This document shows positions 37,755-47,048 of a DNA stretch of 47,435 nucleotides, in pieces. Under the pieces are notes generated by a model that had not been told where the DNA came from, searched no databases, and saw only the letters and a program-made list of their open reading frames with translations. A program made the position numbers and the translations under genes. Location of the stretch: contig CAYTJQ010000024.1 in the NCBI GenBank assembly GCA_964438205.1, positions 1 through 47,435 on the forward strand, in the 5' to 3' direction. Each line of letters opens with the position of its first letter. Position 1 is the first letter of the stretch. The DNA is from Pseudohaliea sp964438205. Its GTDB lineage: Bacteria; Pseudomonadota; Gammaproteobacteria; Pseudomonadales; Halieaceae.

Positions 37755-37772
37755 GCCGTTACTCCCTGTTTA

Positions 37773-38495
37773 TCACTCGATGAGCGTACCATCCTCGCCG
37801 CCGCGGACGATATTCAACAGCGCCCCGGTCTTCTCCATCTTGAAGACGCGCACGGGCATGCGGTGGTCGCGGCAGAGGCAGATGGCGGTCAGGTCCATGA
37901 CCTCGAGTTTCTTGTCGAGCACCTCGTCATAGCTGAGGCGCTGGTAGCGGATGGCATCCGGTTCCTTCATGGGGTCGGCGGAGTAGACGCCGTCGACCTT
38001 GGTCGCCTTGAGCACCAGGTCAGCCTCCACCTCGATGCCGCGCAGGCAGGCGGAGGAATCCGTGGTGAACAGCGGGTTGCCGGTCCCGGCGCAGAAGATG
38101 ACCACGTCGCCGTTGGACAGGGCCCGGATCGCCTTGCGCCGGTCGTAGTGGTCCACCACGCCGGACATGGGGATGGACGAGAGCACCTGGGTGGCGATGT
38201 TCGAGCGCTCCAGGGCATCGCGCAGGGCCAGGGCATTCATGACCGTGGCCAGCATGCCCATGTGGTCGCCGGTGACCCGGTCGAGCCCCGCCGCCTGCAG
38301 CGCCGCCCCGCGGAACAGGTTGCCCCCGCCGACCACCAGGCCGACCTGCACGCCGATGCCGACCAGCTGGCCGATCTCCAGCGCCATGAGGTCCAGCACC
38401 TTCGGATCGATGCCGAACTTCTCCCGGCCCGACAGGGCCTCACCGCTGAGCTTCAGGAGTATCCGCTTGTACTTCTTTTCGCCGCTTGCCGTCAC
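37773..38495 (-). CDS. pyrH: UMP kinase
   Basis: A 240-aa amino-acid-kinase-fold enzyme that phosphorylates UMP. KRILLKLSGEALSG (phosphate loop), VGLVVGGGNLFRGAAL, DHMGMLATVMNALALRD and FCAGTGNPLFTTDS are present. The start is set at GTG 38495 because GGGAGGTGG lies 7 bp upstream and the resulting length equals that of E. coli PyrH (241); an in-frame TTG at 38540 would add 15 residues without a ribosome site. An intrinsic terminator separates it from tsf, so it needs its own promoter or readthrough. Confidence 0.95.
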   Translation of the reverse strand: MTASGEKKYKRILLKLSGEALSGREKFGIDPKVLDLMALEIGQLVGIGVQVGLVVGGGNLFRGAALQAAGLDRVTGDHMGMLATVMNALALRDALERSNIATQVLSSIPMSGVVDHYDRRKAIRALSNGDVVIFCAGTGNPLFTTDSSACLRGIEVEADLVLKATKVDGVYSADPMKEPDAIRYQRLSYDEVLDKKLEVMDLTAICLCRDHRMPVRVFKMEKTGALLNIVRGGEDGTLIE

Positions 38496-38609
38496 CCGCT
38501 GTACCACCTCCCTGGAAAATGCCGCTATCTTACCCGACAACCCGGCCGGGGGGCAGCGCCCGGCGCTGCTAAACGCCTGCCCGAGCCACCCCGCCCGCGC
38601 GCCAGGAGT

Positions 38610-38636
38610 AAAAAAAACGGGGCCAGGGCCCCGTTT
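38610..38636 (-). terminator. Intrinsic terminator after tsf
   Basis: On the minus strand a perfect stem AAACGGGGCC/GGCCCCGTTT with a CT loop is followed by a run of eight T. It lies just downstream of the tsf stop and upstream of pyrH, ending the rpsB-tsf transcript. Confidence 0.9.
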
Positions 38637-38654
38637 CCGTCAGCCGTGCGGCCT

Positions 38655-39512
38655 TCAGCCGCCCAGCTGGGCTGCGACCTCGGCAGCGAAGTCGACCTGT
38701 TCTTTCTCGATACCCTCGCCGACCTCGAAGCGGCAGAAGCCCGCGACGGCGGCACCGGCAGCGGAAACCAGCTTGCCGACCCTGGTGTCCGGGTCCTTGA
38801 CGAAGGGCTGCTCGACGAGGCTGTTCTCGGCGAGGAACTTCTTGATCCGCCCGCCGATCATCTTCTCGACGATCTCCGCCGGCTTGCCCGAGTCGAGGGC
38901 CTGCGCCGTGTAGATTTCCTTCTCCTTCGCGACCAGCTCTTCCGGCATGTCGTCCGGGGAGACCACCTGCGGGTTCACCGCGGCGACGTGCATGGCGACG
39001 TCGCGGGCCAGGTCCTGGTCGCCGCCCTTCAGCTGCACCAGCACCGCGATGCGATTGTTGCCGTGCACGTAGGAGCCGACCACGCCGTCGCTGGCTTCCT
39101 GCACCGCCACGCGGCGCACGCTGATGTTCTCGCCGATCTTCTGGACCAGGCCTTCCCGGGCCTGCTCCAGTTCGCCGGCCATGAGCGCGGCAACGTCGTC
39201 CTGGCGCTCGCTGAAGGCCTTGTCGAGGACGCTGTCGACGAAGCCCAGGAAACTGCCGTCGCGGGCGACGAAGTCCGTCTCGCTGTTCACCTCGACGAGC
39301 ACGCCGTAGCTGCCGTCCTCGGCCACGCGGGCGGCGACCACGCCGTCAGCCGCGGTCCGGCCGGCCTTCTTGGCTGCCTTCATGCCGCTGGACTTGCGCA
39401 GCTCCTCGATCGCCTTCTCGATGTCGCCATCGGCGGCGGCGAGGGCTTTCTTGCATTCGAGCAGGCCGAGCCCGGTCCGCTCCCGAAGTTCCTTGACCAA
39501 TGCTGCAGACAT
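38655..39512 (-). CDS. tsf: Elongation factor Ts
   Basis: 285 aa. The N-terminal domain MSAALVKELRERTGLGLLECKKAL binds EF-Tu, and the core contains ETDFVARDGSFLGFV with the Asp-Phe pair that displaces magnesium from EF-Tu. It promotes GDP release from EF-Tu. AGGAGG lies upstream of ATG 39512. It follows rpsB and is closed by an intrinsic terminator. Confidence 0.97.
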   Translation of the reverse strand: MSAALVKELRERTGLGLLECKKALAAADGDIEKAIEELRKSSGMKAAKKAGRTAADGVVAARVAEDGSYGVLVEVNSETDFVARDGSFLGFVDSVLDKAFSERQDDVAALMAGELEQAREGLVQKIGENISVRRVAVQEASDGVVGSYVHGNNRIAVLVQLKGGDQDLARDVAMHVAAVNPQVVSPDDMPEELVAKEKEIYTAQALDSGKPAEIVEKMIGGRIKKFLAENSLVEQPFVKDPDTRVGKLVSAAGAAVAGFCRFEVGEGIEKEQVDFAAEVAAQLGG

Positions 39513-39578
39513 TGCAGTACCTCCTGCGGTGTCGACCCGGCGCTGCCGGGCCGGTCAGATTCATGTCGAAACGATGAA

Positions 39579-39604
39579 GGCCCGCCCGGCGACGCCGGCG
39601 GGCC
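39579..39604 (-). terminator. GC hairpin between rpsB and tsf, possible attenuator
   Basis: An 11-bp stem with one bulge (GGCCCGCC[C]GGC against GCCGGCGGGCC) lies in the 134-bp spacer between rpsB and tsf. There is no T run behind it, so partial attenuation or RNA stability is more likely than full termination. Confidence 0.45.
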
Positions 39605-39646
39605 CGTGCCCTGTCCAGTGCGGGCGGCTCGCTGCCGCCGGAGGGA

Positions 39647-40426
39647 TCAGCCCGCGTCGGCGGTCTCGGCGGTGCCGGCGTCGCCAGCCTCGGCAGCAGG
39701 CGCCTCTTCCACGAACTCGTCCGCGGCGGCCACGGCCTCGCCGGACTCCACCCGGCCCGCGAGGCAGGCATCGGCGAAGGCCGTCACGTAGAGCTTGATG
39801 GCGCGGATCGCGTCATCGTTGCCGGGGATCACGTAGTCGACACCATCCGGATCGCTGTTGGTGTCGACGATGCCGATAACCGGGATGCCGAGCTTGTTGG
39901 CCTCGGTGATCGCGATGCGCTCGTGGTCCACATCGACCACGAACAGCGCGTCCGGCAGGCCGCCCATGTCCTTGATACCGCCGATGCTGCGCTCGAGCTT
40001 ATCCATGTGCCGGGCGCGCATGAGCGCTTCTTTCTTGGTCAGCTTGGCGAAGGTGCCGTCGGCCTGCTGGGCCTCGAGCTCACGCAGGCGCTTGATGGAG
40101 GCGCGGATCGTCTTGTAGTTCGTGAGCATCCCGCCCAGCCAGCGGTGGCTGACATAGGGCATGCCGGCGCGCTGCGCCTGCTCCTTGATGATCTTGCCGG
40201 CGGCGCGCTTGGTGCCGACGAACAGGATCTTGTTCTTGTTGCCGGCCATGGTCCGTACCAGCGACAGCGCCTCGTTGAAGGCGGGCACCGTGTGCTCGAG
40301 GTTGATGATGTGAATCTTGTTGCGGGCACCGAAGATGTACTGGTCCATCTTGGGATTCCAGAAACGGGTCTGGTGCCCGAAGTGCGCGCCGGCCTGCAGC
40401 AGGTCGCGCATGCTTACCTGGGACAT
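39647..40426 (-). CDS. rpsB: 30S ribosomal protein S2
   Basis: 259 aa from ATG 40426 with AAGG upstream. MSQVSMRDLLQAGAHFGHQTRFWNP, YIFGARNKIHIINLE, RWLGGMLTNYKT and PDALFVVDVDHE are all S2 landmarks. The C terminus is extended by an acidic Ala/Glu/Asp-rich tail (about residues 233-259). It is preceded by a structured leader that resembles autoregulatory S2 leaders. Confidence 0.97.
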   Translation of the reverse strand: MSQVSMRDLLQAGAHFGHQTRFWNPKMDQYIFGARNKIHIINLEHTVPAFNEALSLVRTMAGNKNKILFVGTKRAAGKIIKEQAQRAGMPYVSHRWLGGMLTNYKTIRASIKRLRELEAQQADGTFAKLTKKEALMRARHMDKLERSIGGIKDMGGLPDALFVVDVDHERIAITEANKLGIPVIGIVDTNSDPDGVDYVIPGNDDAIRAIKLYVTAFADACLAGRVESGEAVAAADEFVEEAPAAEAGDAGTAETADAG

Positions 40427-40456
40427 GACAATTACCTTTTTCGGGTTGGGTCCTCC

Positions 40457-40513
40457 ACATGCCCCCGGGGCCAAACCGTCCGTGACGGCACCCTGGCCCG
40501 GGTTGCGGCATGT
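40457..40513 (-). promoter_or_regulatory. rpsB 5' leader stem-loop, probable S2 autoregulatory element
   Basis: In the rpsB mRNA this segment folds into one long imperfect hairpin: outer stem ACATGCC/GGCATGT, middle stem CCCGGGCCA/TGGCCCCGGG, and an apical CCGTC-ACG-GACGG. It ends about 30 bases before the S2 start codon. A smaller CCGCGG hairpin (40525-40540) precedes it near the transcription start. In gammaproteobacteria S2 represses rpsB-tsf by binding its leader; position and size fit this. Confidence 0.6.
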
Positions 40514-40540
40514 GTGCGTATTTACCGCGGACCTCCGCGG

Positions 40541-40556
40541 CGCGCGCTTTATAGCA
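40541..40556 (-). promoter_or_regulatory. Extended -10 promoter of rpsB
   Basis: The minus strand reads TGCTATAAA, an extended -10 (TGnTATAAT-like), positioned so that transcription would start near 40541, immediately before the two leader hairpins. The -35 region is weak. Confidence 0.5.
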
Positions 40557-40719
40557 CAGCGCGGACACGAAGGAAAGCCGGTGAAGGGAAGGTGAGGGGA
40601 GGGCTGGCATCAAGCTTGCCTCGCCCGTCGCCCCGTTACCGCGCCCCTGCCCTTGCGTTACACTAGCCGGCTGGCATCCCCGGCGCCGTCCGGGGCCCGA
40701 TCACTGCAACGGATGACCC

Positions 40720-41496
40720 ATGGCTGTATCGATCAAGTCGGCAGAAGAACTGGAGAAAATGCGCGTGGCCGGTCGCCTGGCGGCTGCCGTCCTTGAAATG
40801 ATCCGGCCGCAGGTCGTGCCCGGGGTAACGACCGGCGAACTGGACCGGATCTGCCACGACTACATCACCGGCGAGCAGGAAGCCGTGCCCGCCCCGCTCA
40901 ACTACCACGGCTTCCCCCGCTCGATCTGCACCTCGGTGAATGAGGTGGTCTGCCATGGCATCCCCAGCGACAGCAAGAAATTGAAGAAGGGTGACATCGT
41001 GAACATCGATGTCACGGTCATCAAGGATGGGTATCACGGTGACACCAGCATCATGGTCGGCGTCGGCGAGGTCGCCCCGCACGCCGAGCGCCTGGTGCGG
41101 GTCACCCAGGAGTGCCTGTACCGGGCCATCGACATCGTCCGCCCGGGCACGCGGCTCGGCGACATCGGCGCCATCATCCAGCAGCATGCGGAGGCAAACC
41201 ACTACTCGGTGGTGCGCGAGTACTGCGGCCACGGCATCGGCCGGGGCTTCCACGAAGACCCGCAGGTGCTGCACTACGGGCGCCATGGCGAGGGCCTGGT
41301 CCTCGAGCCGGGCATGACGTTCACCATCGAGCCGATGATCAACGCCGGCCGCCGGCACACGCGCCTCAACCAGAAAGACGGCTGGACCGTCACCACCCGC
41401 GACGGCCGGCTGTCGGCGCAGTGGGAGCACACCCTCGCGGTCACCGACGACGGCTGCGAGGTCCTCACCCGGCGCAGCGAAGAAGCCCTCCCCTAG
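40720..41496 (+). CDS. map: Type I methionine aminopeptidase
   Basis: 258 aa. The pita-bread metallopeptidase ligands are visible: NIDVTVIKDGYHGDTS (two Asp), CGHGIGRGFHEDPQ (His), MTFTIEPMIN (Glu) and the final Glu in SAQWEHTLAV. It removes the initiator Met from new proteins. The gene is divergent from rpsB and precedes glnD, as in E. coli. A short hairpin CCCCGG/CCGGGG (40678-40695) lies in its leader. Confidence 0.97.
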   Translation: MAVSIKSAEELEKMRVAGRLAAAVLEMIRPQVVPGVTTGELDRICHDYITGEQEAVPAPLNYHGFPRSICTSVNEVVCHGIPSDSKKLKKGDIVNIDVTVIKDGYHGDTSIMVGVGEVAPHAERLVRVTQECLYRAIDIVRPGTRLGDIGAIIQQHAEANHYSVVREYCGHGIGRGFHEDPQVLHYGRHGEGLVLEPGMTFTIEPMINAGRRHTRLNQKDGWTVTTRDGRLSAQWEHTLAVTDDGCEVLTRRSEEALP

Positions 41497-41515
41497 GCCT
41501 CCGGCGATCCCGCCC

Positions 41516-44179
41516 ATGGCACCGCTCCCCGATCCCCTGTTCGACGCCGAAGCCTTCCGCAGCCGCGCCGCGGAGAAAGGCCTGGTTTCCGCCGGGCGCA
41601 GTGTGCTGGCCGAGAGCAACGCCGCCCTCGATGCGGCGTTCACGGCCGGCGAACCCGCTGGCGAGCTGATCCGCGGCCGGGCCCGGGTCATCGACGGCCT
41701 GCTGTCAGAGCTCTGGTCGCGCGTCGACTGGGGCTCGACGCCCCTCGCCCTGGTCGCGGTGGGCGGCTACGGCCGCGGCGAACTCCACCCGCACTCGGAC
41801 ATCGACCTCCTCGTGCTCCATGGCGACGCTGCCGAGGTGCCGGAGGTCGCCGTCGAGCGCTTCGTGACCCTTCTCTGGGACCTCGGGCTCTCCCTGGGCC
41901 ACAGCGTGCGCAGCGTCGACGAGTGCACCCGGCGCGCCCGCGACGACATCACCATCCTCACCAACCTCCTCGAGGCCCGGCTGCTCGCCGGCGACGAGAC
42001 GCTGCTCACGGACCTGCGCGAACGCACCAGCACCGAGCACATGTGGAGCGCCCGCGCCTTTCTCGAGGCGAAGCGCGAAGAGCAGGAGTCCCGGCACGAG
42101 AAGTTCGCCGACACGGAATACAACCTCGAGCCGAACGTGAAGAGCTCCCCCGGCGGCCTGCGCGACCTGCAGCTCATCGGCTGGCTGGCGCGGCGGCACT
42201 TCGGCTGGAGCAGCGTCGAGGAACTGGCCGCGAACGGCCTGCTCACGGAGGAAGAAGCGCAGATCCTGCTGCGCGGCCGCGAGTTCCTCTGGCAGGTACG
42301 CTATGCCCTGCACACGCTGGCGGGCCGGGAGGAGGACCGGCTGCTTTTCGATCACCAGCGCGCCCTCGCCCGGCAGTGGGGCTTCAAGGACGACGAGAAG
42401 CTCGCCGTCGAGAAGTTCATGCAGGTCTACTACCGCTGGGCCCTGGCCATCGCCCAGCTCAACGAGCTGCTCCTGCAGACCTTCGACCAGGCCATCCTCT
42501 GCACCGACAGCGAAGATGAAGTCGAGGTCATCAACGACAGCTTCGAGCTGCGCAACGGCTATATCGCCGCCCGCCGCCCCGACCTGTTCAGCGAGCGGCC
42601 GGGGGCCCTGCTCGAGGTCTTCCACCTCGCCGGCAGCAACCCGGCCGTCAAGGGCATCGCCGCGCCGACGATCCGCATGATCCGCGAGCACCGCCACCTG
42701 GTGGACGACGAGTTCCGGGCGGACCCGGCCAACCGGGCCCTGTTCCTCGACATCCTGCGCTGTCCGCACCGCATGACCCGGCAGCTTCGGCGCATGTCGC
42801 GCTACGGCATCCTGGGCAAATACCTGCCGGCCTTCGGCCGGATCGTCGGGCAGATGCAGCACGACCTCTTTCACACCTACACCGTGGATGCGCACACGCT
42901 GCAGGTGGTAGAGAACATGCGCCGCTTCCTGCGCCCGGAGAGCGACGAGCGCTTCCCGGTCACCGGCCGCGTGGCCCGGCGCCTGCCCAAGCTCGAGCTG
43001 CTCTATATCGCCGGCCTGTACCACGATATCGGCAAGGGCCGCGGCGGCGATCACTCGGAACTCGGCGCCGTCGATGCCGAGATCTTCTGCCGCGACCACG
43101 GGCTCAGCCGCCGCGACACGGAGCTGGTCAGCTGGCTCGTGCGCAACCACCTGCTCATGTCCGCCGTCTCGCAGCGCAAGGACATCTCCGACCCGGACGT
43201 GATCCAGCAGTTCGCCCGCCACGTCGGCACCCAGGAACGCCTGGACTACCTGTTCACATTGACCGTGGCCGACATCACCGGCACCAACCCGACGCTCTGG
43301 AACGCCTGGCGCGGCAGCCTGCTGCGCCAGCTCTACGCCGAGACCAAGCGCGCGCTGCGCCGCGGCCTGGAGAACCCCGTCGACAAGGGCGAGTGGATCG
43401 AGGAGACTCGCCGCGCCGCCATGGAACTGCTGGAGTACCGCGGTTTCACGGAGGACGAGTTGAACTCGCTGTGGGCACAGCGGGGCGAGGACTATTTCCT
43501 GCGCGAGCGCGCCGAGGACATCGCCTGGCACACGGAGGCGATCGCCGGCCACCACGACCGCGAACAGCCGCTGGTGCTGGTGCGCAACACCGTGGAGTCC
43601 AGCGTCGCCAACACCACGCAGATCTTCATCTACGCGCGCAGCGACAAGGGCACCTTCCCGCGGATCTGCGCCGAGCTCGAGCAGCTGGACCTCAGCGTCC
43701 ACGACGCCCGGGTGTACAACGGCAGCGACGGCATGAGCCTCGACACCTTCTACGTGCTCGATTCCAGCGGCGCCCCGCTGGACGAGGAGGCGGGGCGCCT
43801 CAAGCACATCGGCGAGCACCTGAGCCGGGCGCTCGCCGACGAGGCCCGGGGCGTGGCCATCGTGCAGCGACACATGCCGCGGCAGATGCGCTCCTTCACG
43901 CTGCCCACGGAGACCTCCATGAGCACCGACGAGACCAAGGGCGTCACGGTGCTCGAGGTCATGTCGCCGGACCGGCCGGGCCTGCTCGCGCGCATCGGCG
44001 AGGTCTTCGTGCGCTACGGCGTCGTGCTGCAGGCTGCGAAGATCCAGACCCTCGGCGAGCGGGTCGAGGACGTGTTCTTCATCACCGACGACGCGCATCG
44101 CCCGCTCACCGACCCGGCGCGCTGCCGGGACATCCAGGAGGCGATCTGCCGCGAGCTCGACGGGCAGCAGGCGGCATGA
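41516..44179 (+). CDS. glnD: [Protein-PII] uridylyltransferase / uridylyl-removing enzyme
   Basis: An 887-aa bifunctional nitrogen sensor. The nucleotidyltransferase domain carries VGGYGRGELHPHSDIDLLVL (about 82-102), followed by the GlnD linker (NVKSSPGGLRDLQLIGWLARRHFG is typical). The HD domain is at about 500-620 with YHDIGKGRGGDHSELGA. Two C-terminal ACT domains (about 700-780 and 805-880) bind glutamine, e.g. VLEVMSPDRPGLLARIGEVF. It uridylylates PII under nitrogen limitation and reverses this with glutamine. The stop overlaps the dapC start (ATGA). Confidence 0.97.
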   Translation: MAPLPDPLFDAEAFRSRAAEKGLVSAGRSVLAESNAALDAAFTAGEPAGELIRGRARVIDGLLSELWSRVDWGSTPLALVAVGGYGRGELHPHSDIDLLVLHGDAAEVPEVAVERFVTLLWDLGLSLGHSVRSVDECTRRARDDITILTNLLEARLLAGDETLLTDLRERTSTEHMWSARAFLEAKREEQESRHEKFADTEYNLEPNVKSSPGGLRDLQLIGWLARRHFGWSSVEELAANGLLTEEEAQILLRGREFLWQVRYALHTLAGREEDRLLFDHQRALARQWGFKDDEKLAVEKFMQVYYRWALAIAQLNELLLQTFDQAILCTDSEDEVEVINDSFELRNGYIAARRPDLFSERPGALLEVFHLAGSNPAVKGIAAPTIRMIREHRHLVDDEFRADPANRALFLDILRCPHRMTRQLRRMSRYGILGKYLPAFGRIVGQMQHDLFHTYTVDAHTLQVVENMRRFLRPESDERFPVTGRVARRLPKLELLYIAGLYHDIGKGRGGDHSELGAVDAEIFCRDHGLSRRDTELVSWLVRNHLLMSAVSQRKDISDPDVIQQFARHVGTQERLDYLFTLTVADITGTNPTLWNAWRGSLLRQLYAETKRALRRGLENPVDKGEWIEETRRAAMELLEYRGFTEDELNSLWAQRGEDYFLRERAEDIAWHTEAIAGHHDREQPLVLVRNTVESSVANTTQIFIYARSDKGTFPRICAELEQLDLSVHDARVYNGSDGMSLDTFYVLDSSGAPLDEEAGRLKHIGEHLSRALADEARGVAIVQRHMPRQMRSFTLPTETSMSTDETKGVTVLEVMSPDRPGLLARIGEVFVRYGVVLQAAKIQTLGERVEDVFFITDDAHRPLTDPARCRDIQEAICRELDGQQAA

Positions 44180-45365
44180 ACCCGGACCTTACGCGCCTTC
44201 AGCCCTACCCCTTCGAGCAGCTGCGCGCGCTCTTCGCGGACCTGGCGCCACCGGCGGACAGGCGCCCGATCGCGCTCTCCGTCGGCGAGCCGCAGCACGC
44301 GCCGCCGGCAGCCGTCTGCGAAGCACTCGCCGGCTCCCTCGACCGCCTGGCCCGCTACCCGGCCACCCGCGGCGATCTCGCCTTGCGCGAGGCGGTGGCC
44401 GACTGGCTGGCCGCGCGCCATGACCTGCCCACACCGGATCCGCAGCGGGAGGTGCTGCCGGTAAACGGCACGCGTGAGGGCCTTTTCGCTATCGCCCAGG
44501 CCTGCGTGGACCGCAGCCGCGCTGCCCTGGTGGCAACGCCGAACCCCTTCTACCAGATCTACGAGGGCGCGGCGTTCCTCGCCGGCGCCGACGTGCGCTT
44601 CATCGACCTCACCGCCGAGCGCGGCTTCCTGCCGGCCCCGGAAGACCTCGCCCCCGAAGACTGGGAACGCTGCCAGCTCCTGTACCTGTGCACCCCCGGC
44701 AACCCGAGCGGCGCCGTACTGTCGCGGGAGCAGCTCGCCGCCTTCGTGGAGCGCGCGCTGGCAAACGACGTGGTCCTGGTCAGCGATGAGTGTTACTCGG
44801 AACTCTACGCCGATGAGCACGCGCCGCCGCCGGGGCTCCTGGACGCCTGCCACCTGGCCGGCAACCCCGGCTACCGCAACTGCCTCAGCTTCCACAGCCT
44901 GTCGAAGCGCTCCAACCTGCCGGGGCTGCGCTCCGGCTTCGTGGCCGGCGATGCGGCGCTCATCGAGGCCTTCACCCGCTACCGGACCTACCACGGCTGT
45001 GCCATGCCGCCGCACCACCAGCTCGCCAGCATTGCCGCCTGGCGCGACGAAAGCCACGTGCGCGAGAACCGCGAGCGCTACCGCGAGAAGTTCCGCGCGG
45101 TGCTGGAGGTGCTGGGCGAGCCCCTGGGCCTGTCCCTGCCCCCCGCGGGGTTCTACCTCTGGCCCGAAACCCCGCTCGACGACCGGGAGTTCGCCCGCCG
45201 CCTCTACGCCGAGGAGGGCGTGACCGTCCTGCCCGGGCGCTACCTGGGCCGCGACGCGGGCGCCGGCAACCCCGGTGCCCGGCGTGTGCGCATGGCCCTG
45301 GTCGCGGAGCTCGAGGACTGCATCGAGGCCGCCGGCCGTATCCGTTCCCTGCTCGAGCGCCTGGC

Positions 45366-45372
<7 letters not shown>
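44176..45372 (+). CDS. dapC: Succinyldiaminopimelate transaminase (DapC-type)
   Basis: A 398-aa fold-type I aminotransferase. YPATRGDLALREAVADWLA, VNGTREGLFAIAQAC, TPNPFYQIYEGAA, CTPGNPSGAVLSREQL and DECYSELY are typical, and the PLP lysine lies in SLSKRSNLPGLRSGF. It transfers the amino group in the succinyl branch of lysine/diaminopimelate synthesis. Position after glnD supports dapC; the product could also act as an ArgD-like or broad aminotransferase. The stop overlaps the start of nth. Confidence 0.9.
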
Positions 45373-46022
<650 letters not shown>

Positions 46023-46025
46023 GGT

Positions 46026-46040
46026 CCGGTGCGGCACCGG
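46026..46040 (+). terminator. Short hairpin after nth
   Basis: CCGGTGC-G-GCACCGG, a perfect 7-bp stem with a one-base centre, begins 3 bp after the nth stop. No T tract follows, so it is at best a weak terminator; the DNA beyond it turns AT-rich. Confidence 0.35.
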
Positions 46041-46227
46041 GCACCAGATGATCAATAAAAACAACAGGTTATGAGTATTTTTTCATCAGGTCCAACATAA
46101 AGCCCCACTAAATGAAAGTGATGGTCTGGCGGAATCCGCGTCAGCCCAGGCACGAGTTTTCGATTCTACCCCGACCTGAAACGCCGCAGGATAACGTCAC
46201 GCAACGATCCGGAATGGAGAGCGCGAC

Positions 46228-46428
46228 GTGGTCACTCAGCAAGCAGGCAGCAATGCAACGTGGGCAACGGACGTGGAGCTCAGCAGAGAGCTGCGCGTCC
46301 ATCGCTGTACCATCTGGGCCTGGGCCCGTGACGGGCGCAGTCCCAAGCCCGTGAAAATCGGCCCCAACACGACTCGCTGGCACCGTGCCACGGTGATGCA
46401 TGCACTGCTGGGCCATGAATCTACCTGA
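46228..46428 (+). CDS. AlpA-like small DNA-binding protein (excisionase/regulator type)
   Basis: A 66-aa protein from GTG 46228 with GGAGA nine bases upstream. The sequence TDVELSRELRVHRCTIWAWARDG followed by SPKPVKIGPNTTRWHRATV matches the short MerR/AlpA-type fold: a helix-turn-helix (LSRELRVHRCTIWAWA), a basic wing and the 'P.KIG...RW' strand. AlpA proteins activate integrases or act as excisionases in prophages and P4-like elements. It is the first gene after the AT-rich spacer that follows nth and the first sign of a mobile element at the right edge. Confidence 0.75.
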   Translation: MVTQQAGSNATWATDVELSRELRVHRCTIWAWARDGRSPKPVKIGPNTTRWHRATVMHALLGHEST

Positions 46429-46796
46429 TTCTCCTTACGATAAACGCGGCCGCATATGGAATGTCCCGGGTTCCCAGGGACGACCCGCTATCAATTAGCC
46501 TAGCCAGTTCCGGCGGTATTCGACGCCGGTAGACACCCTCCCACGCTAGAACCCTGATCGCCGTGATGACCGGGAGGGTCCGTTCCCTGCGAATCCGGAT
46601 TAGCCCTTCGACCACCGCATCGCTACACCCAACTACACCGCGAATAACTCAAGTACCGGCTCGATCGGGAAGGATGACGTTAGGCCCGATCAGTTTACTG
46701 AAACTGCGTCAGGGCTGGACCTTGTTATCACTGGTTCGTGAAGGCGACGTCAGGTCTTCTTATCTTTCCGCTCACGCGATCAAGTAAGGAAAGACC
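46429..46796. other. Noncoding region with several inverted repeats
   Basis: About 370 bp with no convincing gene. Inverted repeats seen are GTCCC/GGGAC (46463-46481), CCGGCG/CGCCGG (46510-46529), GATCGGG/CCCGATC (46663-46691) and the perfect CAGTTT-ACTG-AAACTG (46691-46706). A 64-codon minus-strand frame (46421-46615) has plausible codon use but no ribosome site or recognisable domain, so it is not called. The region could hold operators, an origin or a small RNA. Confidence 0.5.
46691..46706. promoter_or_regulatory. Palindromic site upstream of the second HTH gene
   Basis: CAGTTTACTGAAACTG is a perfect 6-bp inverted repeat with a 4-bp spacer, 91 bp upstream of the 83-aa DNA-binding protein. 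Its size and position suit an operator for a dimeric regulator, possibly one of the element's own. Confidence 0.4.
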
Positions 46797-47048
46797 ATGG
46801 AAGGCAAACACGACTTAGCGCAGGGTGACCTCGGGGCACAGCTCACGGAGCGTTTCGGCCTCCTGCTTACGCAATCGCAGCTTGCCGAACTGCTCGGACG
46901 CAGTACCGGTGGGCTGCGCTACAGCCTGTGCTCTCCAAGCGATGCCCGCACGCGGGCCCTCAAGGCCTGCGGCTGCCGGATCGGCCGGCGCGTCTACTAT
47001 CCCGCCATCGAGGTCGCCCGCATCATCAGCGGCGCGGACGACGAGTGA
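46797..47048 (+). CDS. Small helix-turn-helix DNA-binding protein
   Basis: An 83-aa protein from ATG 46797 with AAGGA at good spacing. LTQSQLAELLGRSTGGLRYSL forms a helix-turn-helix, and CGCRIGRRVYYPAIEVARII closes with the 'RIGRR..Y...EV...' pattern common to excisionase-type HTH_17 proteins of plasmids and integrative elements. I cannot assign a specific role; repressor, excisionase or replication accessory are all possible. Its TGA overlaps the GTG start of the next gene (GTGA). Confidence 0.72.
   Translation: MEGKHDLAQGDLGAQLTERFGLLLTQSQLAELLGRSTGGLRYSLCSPSDARTRALKACGCRIGRRVYYPAIEVARIISGADDE

Noticed and set aside
36372..39791. A 1139-codon plus-strand open frame opposite uppS, frr, pyrH, tsf and rpsB
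   Set aside because: It covers five well-identified essential genes on the other strand and has no recognisable motif; an artefact of high GC.
46421..46615. A 64-codon minus-strand frame between the two small HTH genes
   Set aside because: Codon use is plausible but it has only a GTG start without a ribosome site, overlaps the end of the AlpA-like gene and shows no domain. It might be a decayed fragment.
46563..46787. A 74-codon plus-strand frame upstream of the second HTH gene
   Set aside because: Ser/Thr/Arg-rich with no motif; it runs over inverted repeats and ends just before the real gene.
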